A DNA stretch of 64,000 nucleotides from Neomoorella stamsii (GTDB lineage Bacteria; Bacillota; DSM-521; Neomoorellales; Neomoorellaceae). Where the stretch lies: contig NZ_PVXL01000046.1 of assembly GCF_002995805.1 (NCBI RefSeq), positions 1-64,000 on the forward strand. The letters are read 5' to 3'. Position 1 is the stretch's first letter; each line of letters begins with the position of its first letter. The notes beneath the pieces are model-generated. The model was given only the letters and a program-made list of their open reading frames with translations. It was not told the origin of the DNA and made no database searches. Below are positions 35,422 through 45,479 of the stretch, piece by piece. Made by a program: the position numbers and the translations under genes.

Positions 35422-35697
35422 TTATTCTTCCGCTTCCTCACTTGTATTAATAGGTTCCCGGGAAGACAGGCGGTGGGCCACCGTTTCCGGCTGGACGGCC
35501 GACAGGATGATATGATCGCTGTCGGTAATAATCACCGCCCTGGTCCGGCGGCCATAGGTGGCATCAATTAACATGCCGCGGTCGCGGGCTTCCTGGATAA
35601 TTCGTTTAATGGGTGCTGACTCGGGGCTGACAATGGCTACTATGCGCCGGGCGGAAACAATGTTACCAAAGCCAATGTTAATTAATTTGAGGTCCAT
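35422..35697 (-). CDS. remA: extracellular-matrix regulator RemA (DUF370)
   Basis: A 91-residue DNA-binding protein of the RemA family, a doughnut-shaped oligomer that activates biofilm-matrix genes in Bacillus. Core: [30 protein letters not shown] (only part quoted here: [14 protein letters not shown]) and [21 protein letters not shown]. The C-terminal tail after SAVQPET is longer and acidic. It sits between yicC and rpoZ, the conserved place. Confidence 0.93.
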   Translation of the reverse strand: MDLKLINIGFGNIVSARRIVAIVSPESAPIKRIIQEARDRGMLIDATYGRRTRAVIITDSDHIILSAVQPETVAHRLSSREPINTSEEAEE

Positions 35698-35715
35698 ATA
35701 CTCCCCCTCCTTTAC

Positions 35716-36594
35716 CTACTCCACGTTCTGGACCTGTTCGCGCATCTTCTCCAGTTCACCCTTAACCGCTACTACTAGATTACTAATGGCCAGGTCACTG
35801 GCCTTGGAGCCGATGGTATTAATCTCCCGCCACATTTCCTGCAGGATAAAATCCAGCCGCCGCCCCGCCGGTTCCGCCCCGGCCATGGCCGTTGCCATTT
35901 GCTCCAGGTGACTTAAAAGGCGGATGATTTCCTCGGTGATATCAGCCCGTTCGGCCAGCAGGGCTACTTCCATCTCCAGGCGCCCGGGATCCAGGGCCAG
36001 GCCCCCGGTTAGTTCGGCTACCCGCTCTTTAAGACGCTCAGCATACTCCCGGGGTACTTCCGGCGCCCGTTCCCGGATAGCTTCCACCTGCCGACGGACA
36101 ATGGCGACCCGTTCTTCCAGGTCAGCCTGCAGGCGTTGCCCTTCGGCCCGGCGCATGGCGAGTAAATTCGCCAGGGCTTTTTCTAAAGCTCCGGCTACTA
36201 CCGGCCAGAGGGTGGCCTCGTCCCATTCCGGTTCGGCAACTTTAACGACCTCTGGCATAGCTAATAGCTTCTCGGCGGTAATATCCGCCGGAATAGCCAG
36301 ATTTTGCGCCAATTCCTTCAAGGCATTATAATACGCCATTGCCAGGCCCATGTCAACGGTTAGCGGCCGTTTTTCCACATTTTCTTCGCTGATGCTCACC
36401 ATTACTTCCACGCGGCCCCTGCTGAGGCTATTTTTAATAACCTGGCGTATCTTTTCTTCCAGGGCCGTATAAAGGCGGGGTAGCCGGATCACCACATCCA
36501 GGAAACGCTGGTTTACGGCCTTGATCTCTATAATAACAGTCCTGCCGGTGCCGCTGGCTTCACCCCGGCCATAACCCGTCATACTGTTCAGCAT
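35716..36594 (-). CDS. yicC: YicC/YloC-family endoribonuclease
   Basis: A 292-residue YicC-type protein. MLNSMTGYGRGEA at the start and the C-terminal GRRLDFILQEMWREINTIGSKA are the two conserved ends; between them lies a charged helical middle. YicC proteins are RNases that act on small RNAs. First gene of the yicC-remA-rpoZ-coaBC-metK string. Confidence 0.94.
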   Translation of the reverse strand: MLNSMTGYGRGEASGTGRTVIIEIKAVNQRFLDVVIRLPRLYTALEEKIRQVIKNSLSRGRVEVMVSISEENVEKRPLTVDMGLAMAYYNALKELAQNLAIPADITAEKLLAMPEVVKVAEPEWDEATLWPVVAGALEKALANLLAMRRAEGQRLQADLEERVAIVRRQVEAIRERAPEVPREYAERLKERVAELTGGLALDPGRLEMEVALLAERADITEEIIRLLSHLEQMATAMAGAEPAGRRLDFILQEMWREINTIGSKASDLAISNLVVAVKGELEKMREQVQNVE

Positions 36595-36649
36595 GGCCTG
36601 CCCCTTCCATTTAAGGAAGGACGCAAAAGTTTTGCGCCCCTGATTGCCA

Positions 36650-37822
36650 TTAAAATTCTACTTTTCCCAAGGCACGCCGCAGGCGTTCAATGGCCTCCTG
36701 CATGCGTTCTTTGCTGATGGTTAAAGCAATACGGAAATAACCTTCGCCATAATTACCATAACCGTTACCTGGAGTTATAATCACGCCGGCCTTCTCCAGG
36801 ACCATCTCGGCAAACCCGGCCGAAGTATAGCCTTTGGGTACCGGCGCCCAGACGTAAAAGGTAGCTTTGGGCTTCTCCAGCTGCCAGCCCAGGGAGTTAA
36901 GTCCCTCAACAATGATGTCCCGCCGCTCCTGGTAAATGCGCCGGACTTCAGCAAGACCGTCCTGGGGCCCCGTCAGGGCGGCAATGCCGGCATACTGGAC
37001 GGCCTGGAAGGCCCCGGAGTCAATATTGGACTTGAGCCGGCCCAAGGCCTCGATGACATCGGCGCGGCCGCAGGCCCAGCCCAGGCGCCAGCCGGTCATA
37101 TTGTAGGGCTTGGAGACAGAATTAAATTCAATACCCACGTCTTTAGCCCCGGGAGTTTGCAGGAAGGAAGGGGCGCGGTAGCCGTCGTAGGTAATTTCGC
37201 TGTAAGCGGCATCGTGGCAGACAATGAGATCGTAGTTTTTAGCGAACTCGACCACTTCCTGGAAAAATTTAAGGTCGGCCACGGCACCGGTAGGGTTATT
37301 GGGGTAATTGATAAACATTAGCTTCGCCCGCCGGGCGACATCGCTGGGAATCTCCTTAAGGTCAGGCAAAAAGCCGTTGGCCGCCGTGAGGGGCATAAAG
37401 TAGGATTCCCCACCGGCCAGCAGGGTGCCGATATGGTAGACGGGGTAGCCGGGGTCGGGTACCAGGTTGATATCGCCGGGGTCAACATAGCAGAAGGAGA
37501 TATGGGCGATACCCTCTTTGGACCCAATGAGGGTTACTACTTCTCGGCGGGGATCAAGGTCAACATTGTAAAGGTTGCGGTACCAGTCGGCCACGGCCTG
37601 GCGAAAAGACAGCATGCCTACTGAAGTGGGGTAGCGGTGGTTTTCAGGGTTATGGGCCTGTTCCACCAGTTTATCTATGACATGGGCCGGGGTAGGGAGA
37701 TCAGGATCGCCGATACCCAGGCTGATGATATCAACTCCCTGTTCCCGGGCCACTTCAATTTTTTTCTCAATGCGGGCAAATAAGTAGGGTGGTAACTCGC
37801 GGATACGCCTGGCTTCTTGCAT
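36650..37822 (-). CDS. dapL: L,L-diaminopimelate aminotransferase
   Basis: A 390-residue PLP aminotransferase converting tetrahydrodipicolinate directly to L,L-diaminopimelate, bypassing the acylated steps. Motifs: [37 protein letters not shown] and the PLP-lysine segment [15 protein letters not shown]. The proximity to dapF, which acts on its product, supports the DapL over a general aspartate aminotransferase reading. Confidence 0.93.
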   Translation of the reverse strand: MQEARRIRELPPYLFARIEKKIEVAREQGVDIISLGIGDPDLPTPAHVIDKLVEQAHNPENHRYPTSVGMLSFRQAVADWYRNLYNVDLDPRREVVTLIGSKEGIAHISFCYVDPGDINLVPDPGYPVYHIGTLLAGGESYFMPLTAANGFLPDLKEIPSDVARRAKLMFINYPNNPTGAVADLKFFQEVVEFAKNYDLIVCHDAAYSEITYDGYRAPSFLQTPGAKDVGIEFNSVSKPYNMTGWRLGWACGRADVIEALGRLKSNIDSGAFQAVQYAGIAALTGPQDGLAEVRRIYQERRDIIVEGLNSLGWQLEKPKATFYVWAPVPKGYTSAGFAEMVLEKAGVIITPGNGYGNYGEGYFRIALTISKERMQEAIERLRRALGKVEF

Positions 37823-37946
37823 AATTTAGCCTCCTTACCAAAATAGCATGCTTTTCAGCGAGGGTTTGTCCTCCCGCCGCTTAAAGCTACGCACCGGTAG
37901 AACGATGACTCAGTTCGAACCATTACATCCACCTGCGGTGGTCGTT

Positions 37947-38798
37947 TTACTCCTCATGGAGGGGGAAATGGCCCCGGAAGACTTCTACTGCTGGTCCGGT
38001 CATGTAAACATGGTTATTCTCCCTCGACCATTCGATCTGCAGGTCACCGGCGGCCAGGTGGACCGTCACTTCCCGGTTGCTGCGGCCGGTGAGGACGCCG
38101 GCGACGGCGGCAGCGCAGGCACCGGTACCGCAGGCCATGGTCTCCCCGGCTCCCCGCTCCCAGACGCGCATTTTTAGCTCGCCGCGGTTCAGGACCTCGA
38201 TGAACTCGACGTTGGTGCGCTGGGGAAAGAGGGGGTGGTTTTCTACCGCTGGCCCCACCGTAGTCACGGGAGCCCCCGCTACATCCTCAACAAAAAAAAC
38301 GCAATGGGGATTTCCCATAGAAACGCAGGTTCCCCGCCAGGTAGTCCCGGCCGCTGTCACCGGCTCATCCACCACCGGTGAACCTTCGCCGGCCATGGGA
38401 ATCTGGCCCCGCTCCAGGCGAGGCTCGCCCATGTCTACGCGGACACCGGCAACTTTATTACCATTGAGGATCAGCCGGGGCTTTATAATTCCGGCCAGGG
38501 TTTCCACCTGGATTTCCGGTCCCCGCACCAGCCCCTCTTCATAGGCATAGCGGGCAAAGCAGCGAATGCCATTGCCGCACATCTCCGGCTCACTGCCGTC
38601 GGGGTTAAAAATCCGCATCCTTAAGTCCGCCCGGGCTGAAGGCAAAACCAGGATCAGCCCATCGGCTCCAATACCAAAGCGGCGGTGGCAGACCCGCCGC
38701 GCCAGGGTTGGTAAATCGCCCAGTTCTTGTTCTTTTTCTTCCAGGGCGTTTACCAGAACAAAATCATTACCCAGGCCATGCATCTTGACAAAATGCAA
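37947..38798 (-). CDS. dapF: diaminopimelate epimerase
   Basis: A 283-residue epimerase converting L,L- to meso-diaminopimelate for lysine and peptidoglycan. The two catalytic cysteines are in MCGNGIRCFARYA (Cys73-type) and ETMACGTGACAAAV. N-terminal KMHGLGNDFV typical. TTG start with GGTGATT upstream. Gene order dapF-dapL places both steps of the DapL route together, with a 124-base gap. Confidence 0.96.
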   Translation of the reverse strand: MHFVKMHGLGNDFVLVNALEEKEQELGDLPTLARRVCHRRFGIGADGLILVLPSARADLRMRIFNPDGSEPEMCGNGIRCFARYAYEEGLVRGPEIQVETLAGIIKPRLILNGNKVAGVRVDMGEPRLERGQIPMAGEGSPVVDEPVTAAGTTWRGTCVSMGNPHCVFFVEDVAGAPVTTVGPAVENHPLFPQRTNVEFIEVLNRGELKMRVWERGAGETMACGTGACAAAVAGVLTGRSNREVTVHLAAGDLQIEWSRENNHVYMTGPAVEVFRGHFPLHEE

Positions 38799-38882
38799 TG
38801 GTAATCACCCTATCATTCGCGGCATTTCATTCTTTTATTTTAGCATTACCTTTTAATTTTTACCACCTTTATTTTACCTTTA

Positions 38883-41681
38883 TTATCTCTGCCAGACCAA
38901 GCGCCAGACGGGGACCACCAGGTAGAGGCTGATGACCTGGAGGAGGGTGCGCCACCCGGCTGCCAGTAAAACTATACCCCAGTGGAAGGAGTTTAAGGGT
39001 GCTGTTTTAAAAACAACCTGTAGAAAGGGCACGTAAAGTACCAGCAGTTGCATGGTGACTGAGCAGGCTACGGCCAGCACCAGGTAGGGGTTGGAAAAAT
39101 AACCTACCGCAAAGGGCGAAAGATGTTCCGAGCGACATTCAAAGACGGCGAAGAGCTGGGCCATGACCAGGGTGGTAAAAGCCAGTGTGCGGGCGGTGAT
39201 TAAATCCCCATCACCCAGGTACAATCCCAGGATAAAAACGGCCAGGGTGGCCAGGCCAATCTGGAGACCCAGGACGACCATACCCTTCCCCAGGCCGCGA
39301 GCAAAGACACTTTCCCCGGGCGGGTGAGGCGGCCGCTGCATCAGGCCCGGCTCCTTGTTGTCCACCCCCAGGGCCATAGCCGGCAGGCCATCGGTAACCA
39401 GATTCATCCAGAGAATCTGGATGGGTAAGAGGGGTAGGGGCAGGCCGCTGATGGCCGCCACGAACATGGTAAACACTTCCCCGATATTACAGGACAACAA
39501 GTAGCGGATAAATTTGCGGATATTATCGTAAATGCCGCGGCCCTCTTCCACGGCGGCCACAATGGTGGCGAAATTGTCGTCGGCCAAGACCATAGCGGCG
39601 GCTTCCCTGGCCACGTCAGTACCGCTGCGGCCCATGGCAATACCGATATCGGCCTCTTTAATGGCCGGGGCATCGTTGACCCCGTCCCCGGTCATGGCCA
39701 CAATATGGCCGTTGGCCTTTAGGGCCCGGACAATGCGCAGCTTGTGGTGGGGAGATACCCGGGCGTAGACATTGACTTTCGGGGCTACCCTGGCCAGCTC
39801 GGTATCGTTCAGCGTTTCCAGTTCCCGGCCGTTTAAAACCTGCCCTGCCCCTGCCGGCAGGCCCAGTTCGCGGGCCACGGCCCGGGCCGTTACCTGGTGG
39901 TCACCGGTAATCATGACCACTTTAATCCCGGCCTGGTGGCAGACGCGGATGGCCGCCGCCGCTTCCGGCCGTGGCGGGTCTAACATGCCCATTAAGCCCA
40001 CCAGGATGAGGTTCTTTTCTACCGTTTCTCCTTTTATTTCCGCCCCTGCCTCCAGGTCGCGGTAGGCCAGGGCCAGGACCCGCAGGGCTTGCCCGGCCAT
40101 AGCTTCATTTTCGGCTCTGATGAGTTCGCGCCGGGTGGCATCCAGGGGCAGGACCCTGCCGTCCACGAGGATACGGTCGCAGAGGTCGAGGATGACATCC
40201 GGGGCCCCTTTGACATAGGCCCGTAAGCCCCGGCCCGCCCGGCAGATAACACTCATGCGCTTGCGGTCGGAATCAAAGGGAATCTCGGCTACTCGGTGCT
40301 CTTCCCGCTCCAGCCTTTCCCGCCAGAGACCCCCTTTGGCAGCCGCCACCAGCAGGGCGCCTTCCGTGGGGTCGCCGCTGATACTCCAGTTGCCGCCGTT
40401 GCGGCCGCCAAACATTTTACTGAAGAAACCGGTCTTTTGTCCCTCACCGGCCTTCTCCCGCCCGTTGCCCCGGCGCAGCCAGCCGCCAATGGTCAGCCCG
40501 GCCTTTTGCAGCAGGGCATTATTGCACAGGGCGGCAATGGTGAGCAACATCTTGAGGTCGCCATCCACCGCCACCCGCTGCCCCTGATCCTGGTATTCAC
40601 CCTGGGGAATATAACCCGTCCCGCTTACCTGGAGGCTGCGGCCACCGGCCCAAACCCGGCGCACGGTCATCTGGTTCTGGGTCAGGGTGCCGGTCTTGTC
40701 CGAGCAAATCACTGTCGCACAGCCCAGGGTTTCCACGGCCGGCAGCTTGCGGATGATGGCATTGCGCTGCACCATCTTCTGCACCCCCAGGGCCAGGCAG
40801 ACGGTGACAATGGCCGGCAGGCCTTCGGGGATGGCTGCCACAGCCAGGCTTACGCCAGCCAGGAACATGCCATAGAGCTCTTCGCCCCGCATGGTACCGA
40901 TAATAACCACTGTAGCGCAGATGGCCAGGCAAGCCAGCACCAGCCAGCGGCCTAAGGATGCCAGGCGTTTTTGTAAAGGGGTATCTTCATCTTCCACTTC
41001 CTGGAGCATTCCAGCAATCTGGCCTACTTCCGTGTTCATGCCCGTAGCTACCACTACGGCTTCCCCACGGCCGCTGGTGATCACCGTTCCCTGGTGGACC
41101 ATGTTGCGCCGGTCGCCGACGGCTACCGGCCCTCTCAAAGGACCGGGCTCCTTGTGGACCGGTACCGACTCCCCTGTGAGGGCCGCCTCATCGGCCTGGA
41201 GGTTAATGGCTTTCAGCAGCAGGGCGTCGGCCGCCACCCGGTCACCGCTTTCCAGAAGCAAAATATCGCCGGGTACGATATCCCGCGCCGGTACCCGCCG
41301 GACCTCATTATCCCGCCTGACCCGGGCCTCCGGCGCCGCCATTTCCTTCAAGGCTTCCAGGGAACGTTCGGCGCGGTATTCCTGGACAAAGCCCAGGATA
41401 GCATTGATGACTACTATAGCCACAATGGTAATGGCATCGGCCGTTTCCCCGAGGAAGGCTGAAACGGCCGTAGCCGCTAGGAGGACCAGGACCATGAAAT
41501 CCTGAAACTGGGCCAGGAAAATTCTATAAGGCGGCACCTTGGGTTTGGCCTTGAGCTGGTTGGGACCAGCTTCCTCCAGGCGCCGGCGCGCTTCCGCCCC
41601 TGCCAGGCCCCGTTGGCCGTCTGATTGCAAAACCTGCAAGGCCTCTCCAGGACTCAACTGGTACCACAGTCGTGACTGCAT
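38883..41681 (-). CDS. P-type Ca2+-transporting ATPase
   Basis: A 932-residue P2A-type ATPase. Actuator TGES ([14 protein letters not shown]), phosphorylation site [10 protein letters not shown], nucleotide and hinge motifs ([20 protein letters not shown]), ten membrane helices. Ca2+ ligands of the SERCA type are present: IPEGLP in M4, SCNIGEVF in M5 and NLVTDGLPA in M6. The N domain carries a Gly/Lys-rich insertion of about 30 residues (around residues 405-440). It extrudes Ca2+ and is divergent from rqcH. Confidence 0.93.
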   Translation of the reverse strand: MQSRLWYQLSPGEALQVLQSDGQRGLAGAEARRRLEEAGPNQLKAKPKVPPYRIFLAQFQDFMVLVLLAATAVSAFLGETADAITIVAIVVINAILGFVQEYRAERSLEALKEMAAPEARVRRDNEVRRVPARDIVPGDILLLESGDRVAADALLLKAINLQADEAALTGESVPVHKEPGPLRGPVAVGDRRNMVHQGTVITSGRGEAVVVATGMNTEVGQIAGMLQEVEDEDTPLQKRLASLGRWLVLACLAICATVVIIGTMRGEELYGMFLAGVSLAVAAIPEGLPAIVTVCLALGVQKMVQRNAIIRKLPAVETLGCATVICSDKTGTLTQNQMTVRRVWAGGRSLQVSGTGYIPQGEYQDQGQRVAVDGDLKMLLTIAALCNNALLQKAGLTIGGWLRRGNGREKAGEGQKTGFFSKMFGGRNGGNWSISGDPTEGALLVAAAKGGLWRERLEREEHRVAEIPFDSDRKRMSVICRAGRGLRAYVKGAPDVILDLCDRILVDGRVLPLDATRRELIRAENEAMAGQALRVLALAYRDLEAGAEIKGETVEKNLILVGLMGMLDPPRPEAAAAIRVCHQAGIKVVMITGDHQVTARAVARELGLPAGAGQVLNGRELETLNDTELARVAPKVNVYARVSPHHKLRIVRALKANGHIVAMTGDGVNDAPAIKEADIGIAMGRSGTDVAREAAAMVLADDNFATIVAAVEEGRGIYDNIRKFIRYLLSCNIGEVFTMFVAAISGLPLPLLPIQILWMNLVTDGLPAMALGVDNKEPGLMQRPPHPPGESVFARGLGKGMVVLGLQIGLATLAVFILGLYLGDGDLITARTLAFTTLVMAQLFAVFECRSEHLSPFAVGYFSNPYLVLAVACSVTMQLLVLYVPFLQVVFKTAPLNSFHWGIVLLAAGWRTLLQVISLYLVVPVWRLVWQR

Positions 41682-41811
41682 TCCCCTCGCCCCTTCTTTC
41701 TTCCAGAATCACCATCAGTCTATGCCTGTCCCTGGAAGAAAAGAACAGCCGGGCAGGGAGTTTCCAGTCACCGGGGGGCATGGTATACTATGTGGGAAGG
41801 GGCGAGATGTA

Positions 41812-43566
41812 ATGGCTTTTGATGGTCTTTTCCTTGCTGCCATTAAGGAAGAATTAACCGGACTGGTAGGTAGCCGTGTTGACCGCATTTTTCAACCCGA
41901 AAAAGAAACCATCATTCTCCACCTGCGTAAAGGTCGCGACACCAGGAAACTCCTCCTCTGCAGCCTGGCCGACCAGGCCCGGGTGCATCTAACGGCGGCC
42001 AGCTTTACCAATCCCGTCACACCACCCCTCTTCTGCATGGTCCTGCGCAAACACCTGGAGGGTGGGACCCTAGTGGCCGTCGAGCAGCCGGGCCTGGAGC
42101 GGGTCCTGTCATTACATTTCCAGACGACCGATGAACTGGGCCGGCCGGGAACGCGGGTACTGTTAATTGAAATCATGGGCAAGCACTCCAATATCATCCT
42201 GCTTAACCCCGATGGCAGCATTATTGACGCCGCCCGCCGTTACACCCATGCCGTCAGCCGCCACCGGGAAGTCCTGCCCGGGCGCCCTTATGTCCCGCCG
42301 CCGGCTCAGGTTAAGGCCGATCCCCGCGGCCTCGACGACGAAGCCTTTACCCGCCTCCTGTGGGAAGGCCCCTGGGATACACCCCTGGAGCGCCTGCTGG
42401 TGGAGAAACTGGCCGGCCTGGGGCCGGAAACCGCCCGGGAAGTCGTCTGCCGGGCCGGCCTGCCGGCTGGAACAACCATGGAAGGCTGCGGCGAATATGA
42501 ACTGGCCCGCATCTACCAGGCCCTCCGGGAAATACTGGCGGCTACCGGCCCGGCCGCTTGGCAGCCGGTTGTCGTCCTGGGGCAGGAACGCCGGCCCCTG
42601 GCCTTTGCTGCCTTTGAACTTTCCCAGTACCAGGGATTGCCGAGGGAATATTTTTCAACCCCTTCGGCCGCCTGCGACAGTTTTTATCAGGCCCGGCGGG
42701 AACGGCAGCTCCTGGAAGGGGCCAGGCGCAGCTTAGAGCATATCCTGGAGCGGGAATTAAAACGCTGCTATAAAAAAGAAGGCCTCCAAGCCGCTACGGT
42801 GGCCGAAGCCGCTGATGCGGAAAAATTCCGCCTCGCCGGGGAGCTCATCACAGCCAATATCTACCGCCTGGAAAAAGGGCAGTCTACTTTAACGGCCCCC
42901 AACTTCTATGATCCGGCGGGCGAACAGGTGACCATCGAGCTGGACCCGTCTCTGACCCCGGCCGAAAACGCCCAGAGGTATTTCCACCGCTATAACAAGG
43001 CTAAGAATGCCGCCCGCCTGGCCGCTGAGCAGCTGGAACAAACCCGCGCCGAGATAGCTTACCTGGAAAGCATCGCCCAGGCCTTGAGCATGGCCGCAAC
43101 TTTCGACGACCTGGCGGAAATTCGGCGGGAGCTGCGCCAGGCAGGGTACCTGCCGGGAGAAAAGGAAAAAGAAAAGCCGGGAAAAAAGGGTGATAAAAAA
43201 GAGACCGCCCGGCCCTCCCGCCCCCTGGAATTTACTTCACCCGATGGTTTTAAAATCCTGGTCGGCAAAAATAATCGCCAGAACGACTGGCTGACCTTAA
43301 AATATGCTGCTTCAAGCGATCTCTGGCTCCATGCCAAGGACATCCCAGGCTCCCATGTGATCATCCGTACCGGGGGCCGGGAAGTGCCCGCCCCCACATT
43401 GGAAATGGCCGCCCGCCTGGCCGCCCGCTACAGCCGCGCCGGCCAATCCAGCCGGGTACCGGTCGACTACACCCTGGTGAAAAACGTCCGCAAACCCGCC
43501 GGCGCCAGGCCCGGCATGGTAATTTACGACCACCAGCGGACTGTTTTTGCATCGCCGGAGGAATAA
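41812..43566 (+). CDS. rqcH: NFACT-family ribosome-quality-control protein RqcH
   Basis: A 584-residue RqcH, which adds C-terminal alanine tails to nascent chains on obstructed 50S subunits. N-terminal NFACT-N (MAFDGLFLAAIKEELTGLVG, GKHSNIILLNP), central HhH and coiled coils (about 340-480), and the C-terminal NFACT-R (DUF814) with SSDLWLHAKDIPGSHVII. Older names call it fibronectin-binding protein. The ATG is preferred to an upstream frame that crosses the divergent ATPase gene. A TATACT -10 box with a TTTCCA -35 17 bases upstream lies about 23 bases before the ATG. Confidence 0.93.
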   Translation: MAFDGLFLAAIKEELTGLVGSRVDRIFQPEKETIILHLRKGRDTRKLLLCSLADQARVHLTAASFTNPVTPPLFCMVLRKHLEGGTLVAVEQPGLERVLSLHFQTTDELGRPGTRVLLIEIMGKHSNIILLNPDGSIIDAARRYTHAVSRHREVLPGRPYVPPPAQVKADPRGLDDEAFTRLLWEGPWDTPLERLLVEKLAGLGPETAREVVCRAGLPAGTTMEGCGEYELARIYQALREILAATGPAAWQPVVVLGQERRPLAFAAFELSQYQGLPREYFSTPSAACDSFYQARRERQLLEGARRSLEHILERELKRCYKKEGLQAATVAEAADAEKFRLAGELITANIYRLEKGQSTLTAPNFYDPAGEQVTIELDPSLTPAENAQRYFHRYNKAKNAARLAAEQLEQTRAEIAYLESIAQALSMAATFDDLAEIRRELRQAGYLPGEKEKEKPGKKGDKKETARPSRPLEFTSPDGFKILVGKNNRQNDWLTLKYAASSDLWLHAKDIPGSHVIIRTGGREVPAPTLEMAARLAARYSRAGQSSRVPVDYTLVKNVRKPAGARPGMVIYDHQRTVFASPEE

Positions 43567-43682
43567 ACAAGCACGAGCCGCCCCGGTGACGTAGCTTTAT
43601 TCTCCTGGGTGATATTTGCGGCTACTATGACCCCGTCTATACCAGCGTTGCCCTTTTTGTTAACGCGTCAGCACCGTAGGAA

Positions 43683-45239
43683 CTAACTACTATCTTGGGG
43701 CTGGGAAAGGTGTTCCGCTATTAAACAGGAGAAGAAGAGCGGAAAAAGCTCCTCTTCGCGGCGGAAATCGATCCCCAGGATTTCGATTATGCGATTTAGC
43801 CTGTAGGTCAAGGTATTTCTATGGATGAAAAGCTTCCTGGCGGTTTGCGAGACATTAAGGCCGTTTTGAAGGTAGGTATACAAACACCGGACGTATTCGG
43901 TGTTGTTTTTTTCGTCGTATTCTTTCAGTTTCTGTACTTGAGGATGGTAAAGGCTCTTCAGGCTGGTCGAATTGTCCAGGGAGTTCATGATATGGTCTGT
44001 GTAATAATCCTGAAAGTAATACCTCCATTTGCGGGGCTCCCTTTTGGCCCCTTCCGTTAGGGCGATTTTACTCTGAATATAAGGATATTTGAGGTTCATA
44101 AAGTTATAGAACTCCAGGCTGATCCCGCATATGATGCCGATCCGGGAAAGCAGGTCGTCGAGCTCCCGTAAAAGGACCGGATCGTCGAGAGAGTAGTCCC
44201 TTTCCCGGAGGATGGCAATGATCGAATTCTCAAAGGTAAAGATTATGGATTTCCCGATCAGCTTTTTAATGCGGTAAATGTAAGTCCTAAACAGCTTCTC
44301 ATCCAGGCTCTCTTCGTGAGGTGAGAAATTGAGGATGTAAAAACCGTCTTCGAGGCCCCACTTTCTCTTTTTTAAGTGGTATTCCACCACCTTCTTTTCC
44401 ACTCCAAATCCGTTGATTAACCTCTCGATGAAGTAAAGGGGTTCTTCTGTTATGTCTGTAAGCTCGCGGTTTTTGGAAAGAGCTAGCTCCATTACGTTTT
44501 TCAAGTGATAGACGAGAGATAGCTGGCCCATTGTGAATGGCCTGTTGATGTCGATGAGACCAAAGTTCCCGAAGTGTTTTCCATTGATATTGAGACCGGC
44601 TATCATCCGAGTATACCTGTCCGTGGGGGCGCTTTTATAAAAAAATGGTTCTTTTATGGTACGGATCATTTCGCTAATCCTCTTTCGCTCTTGAAAGGGC
44701 AGTTCTTCCACGGGGGAATATCCGTACCGTATTACCTCCTCCCAGATGGTGCCCTGGTAGTTCTCCGGCAGTTCCCCTGCAGTCATGATCAGGGCCAGTG
44801 AGGCATCGAACAGGGCTATGGGGTTTTCCAGAACAGCGGCACCGATGTCGAATATTTTTTGCAGGGGTTCGTTTTGTATAATAGCATCGATCATCTGCCG
44901 GTTCCAGGCGGCGTATTTCTCGAAAATCTCCTGTAAAATATTGAAGACCTCCGGGAGATCGAGGCCAGCGTCTATATTTATAAGATTGCAGGAGAGCTCG
45001 TCGAATCGTTTGTCGTCCAGGTGGCCAACACAGACGATGTTGGCATCTGCCGGAAGCTCGCTCATACCGTCTTGCAGTTTTCCCGCCTCAGTTATATAAA
45101 CATAGTCTCTGGACAGAAGCCGGAGATCCCCTTTCATGATTCTCGCCTGTTTCAGATGGAGATCGATGGTCTCATCGAGTTTTGCCCTGGGGTGGAAGGG
45201 TCTCAACTCATCCAGGAGGATATGCATATTGAGGTTCAT
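43683..45239 (-). CDS. PucR-family transcriptional regulator
   Basis: A 518-residue regulator. The C-terminal PucR helix-turn-helix is clear: YLQNGLNVSQTARKLFIHRNTLTYRLNRI (quoted parts: NVSQTARKLFIHRNTLTYR), with a GGDEF-like middle (about 290-400) and an N-terminal sensory part (about 1-190) that I cannot name. Such proteins activate catabolic genes in response to the substrate. It is transcribed divergently from the LigM-like demethylase gene, its likely target. GGAGGAAAAAGATA precedes the chosen ATG. A TATAAT box lies about 45 bases upstream. Confidence 0.9.
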   Translation of the reverse strand: MNLNMHILLDELRPFHPRAKLDETIDLHLKQARIMKGDLRLLSRDYVYITEAGKLQDGMSELPADANIVCVGHLDDKRFDELSCNLINIDAGLDLPEVFNILQEIFEKYAAWNRQMIDAIIQNEPLQKIFDIGAAVLENPIALFDASLALIMTAGELPENYQGTIWEEVIRYGYSPVEELPFQERKRISEMIRTIKEPFFYKSAPTDRYTRMIAGLNINGKHFGNFGLIDINRPFTMGQLSLVYHLKNVMELALSKNRELTDITEEPLYFIERLINGFGVEKKVVEYHLKKRKWGLEDGFYILNFSPHEESLDEKLFRTYIYRIKKLIGKSIIFTFENSIIAILRERDYSLDDPVLLRELDDLLSRIGIICGISLEFYNFMNLKYPYIQSKIALTEGAKREPRKWRYYFQDYYTDHIMNSLDNSTSLKSLYHPQVQKLKEYDEKNNTEYVRCLYTYLQNGLNVSQTARKLFIHRNTLTYRLNRIIEILGIDFRREEELFPLFFSCLIAEHLSQPQDSS

Positions 45240-45409
45240 TATCTTTTTCCTCCTCACCACGTTTTTATATCCCTCCAGTAATTATACCATGCTTTGTGCA
45301 AAAATGACGAAAAAACGCGCCCGGTATCTGTTCATTCTGACGGTGATCCGGGACTACGGGCGGAGTTATGATAGATATAAGACCGGGAGACAGACCGGCC
45401 GCGGCCTAA

Positions 45410-45421
45410 CCGGATATCCGG
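45410..45421. promoter_or_regulatory. 12-bp palindrome in the divergent control region
   Basis: CCGGATATCCGG, an exact palindrome, lies about 60 bases upstream of the demethylase start in the 240-bp gap shared with the PucR gene. A second palindrome GGCCGCGGCC is at 45397-45406. Operator function for the PucR protein is inferred. Confidence 0.4.
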
Positions 45422-45479
45422 GTTGCTCCAGGCCAGATGTGTAAATTTATTTAATTTATCTTAAAAAGGAGATGGGATT

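Noticed and set aside
40296-40955. 219-residue plus-strand open frame inside the Ca2+ ATPase gene
   Set aside because: Antisense frame in GC-rich DNA, no ribosome site or family signature; the ATPase on the other strand is unmistakable.
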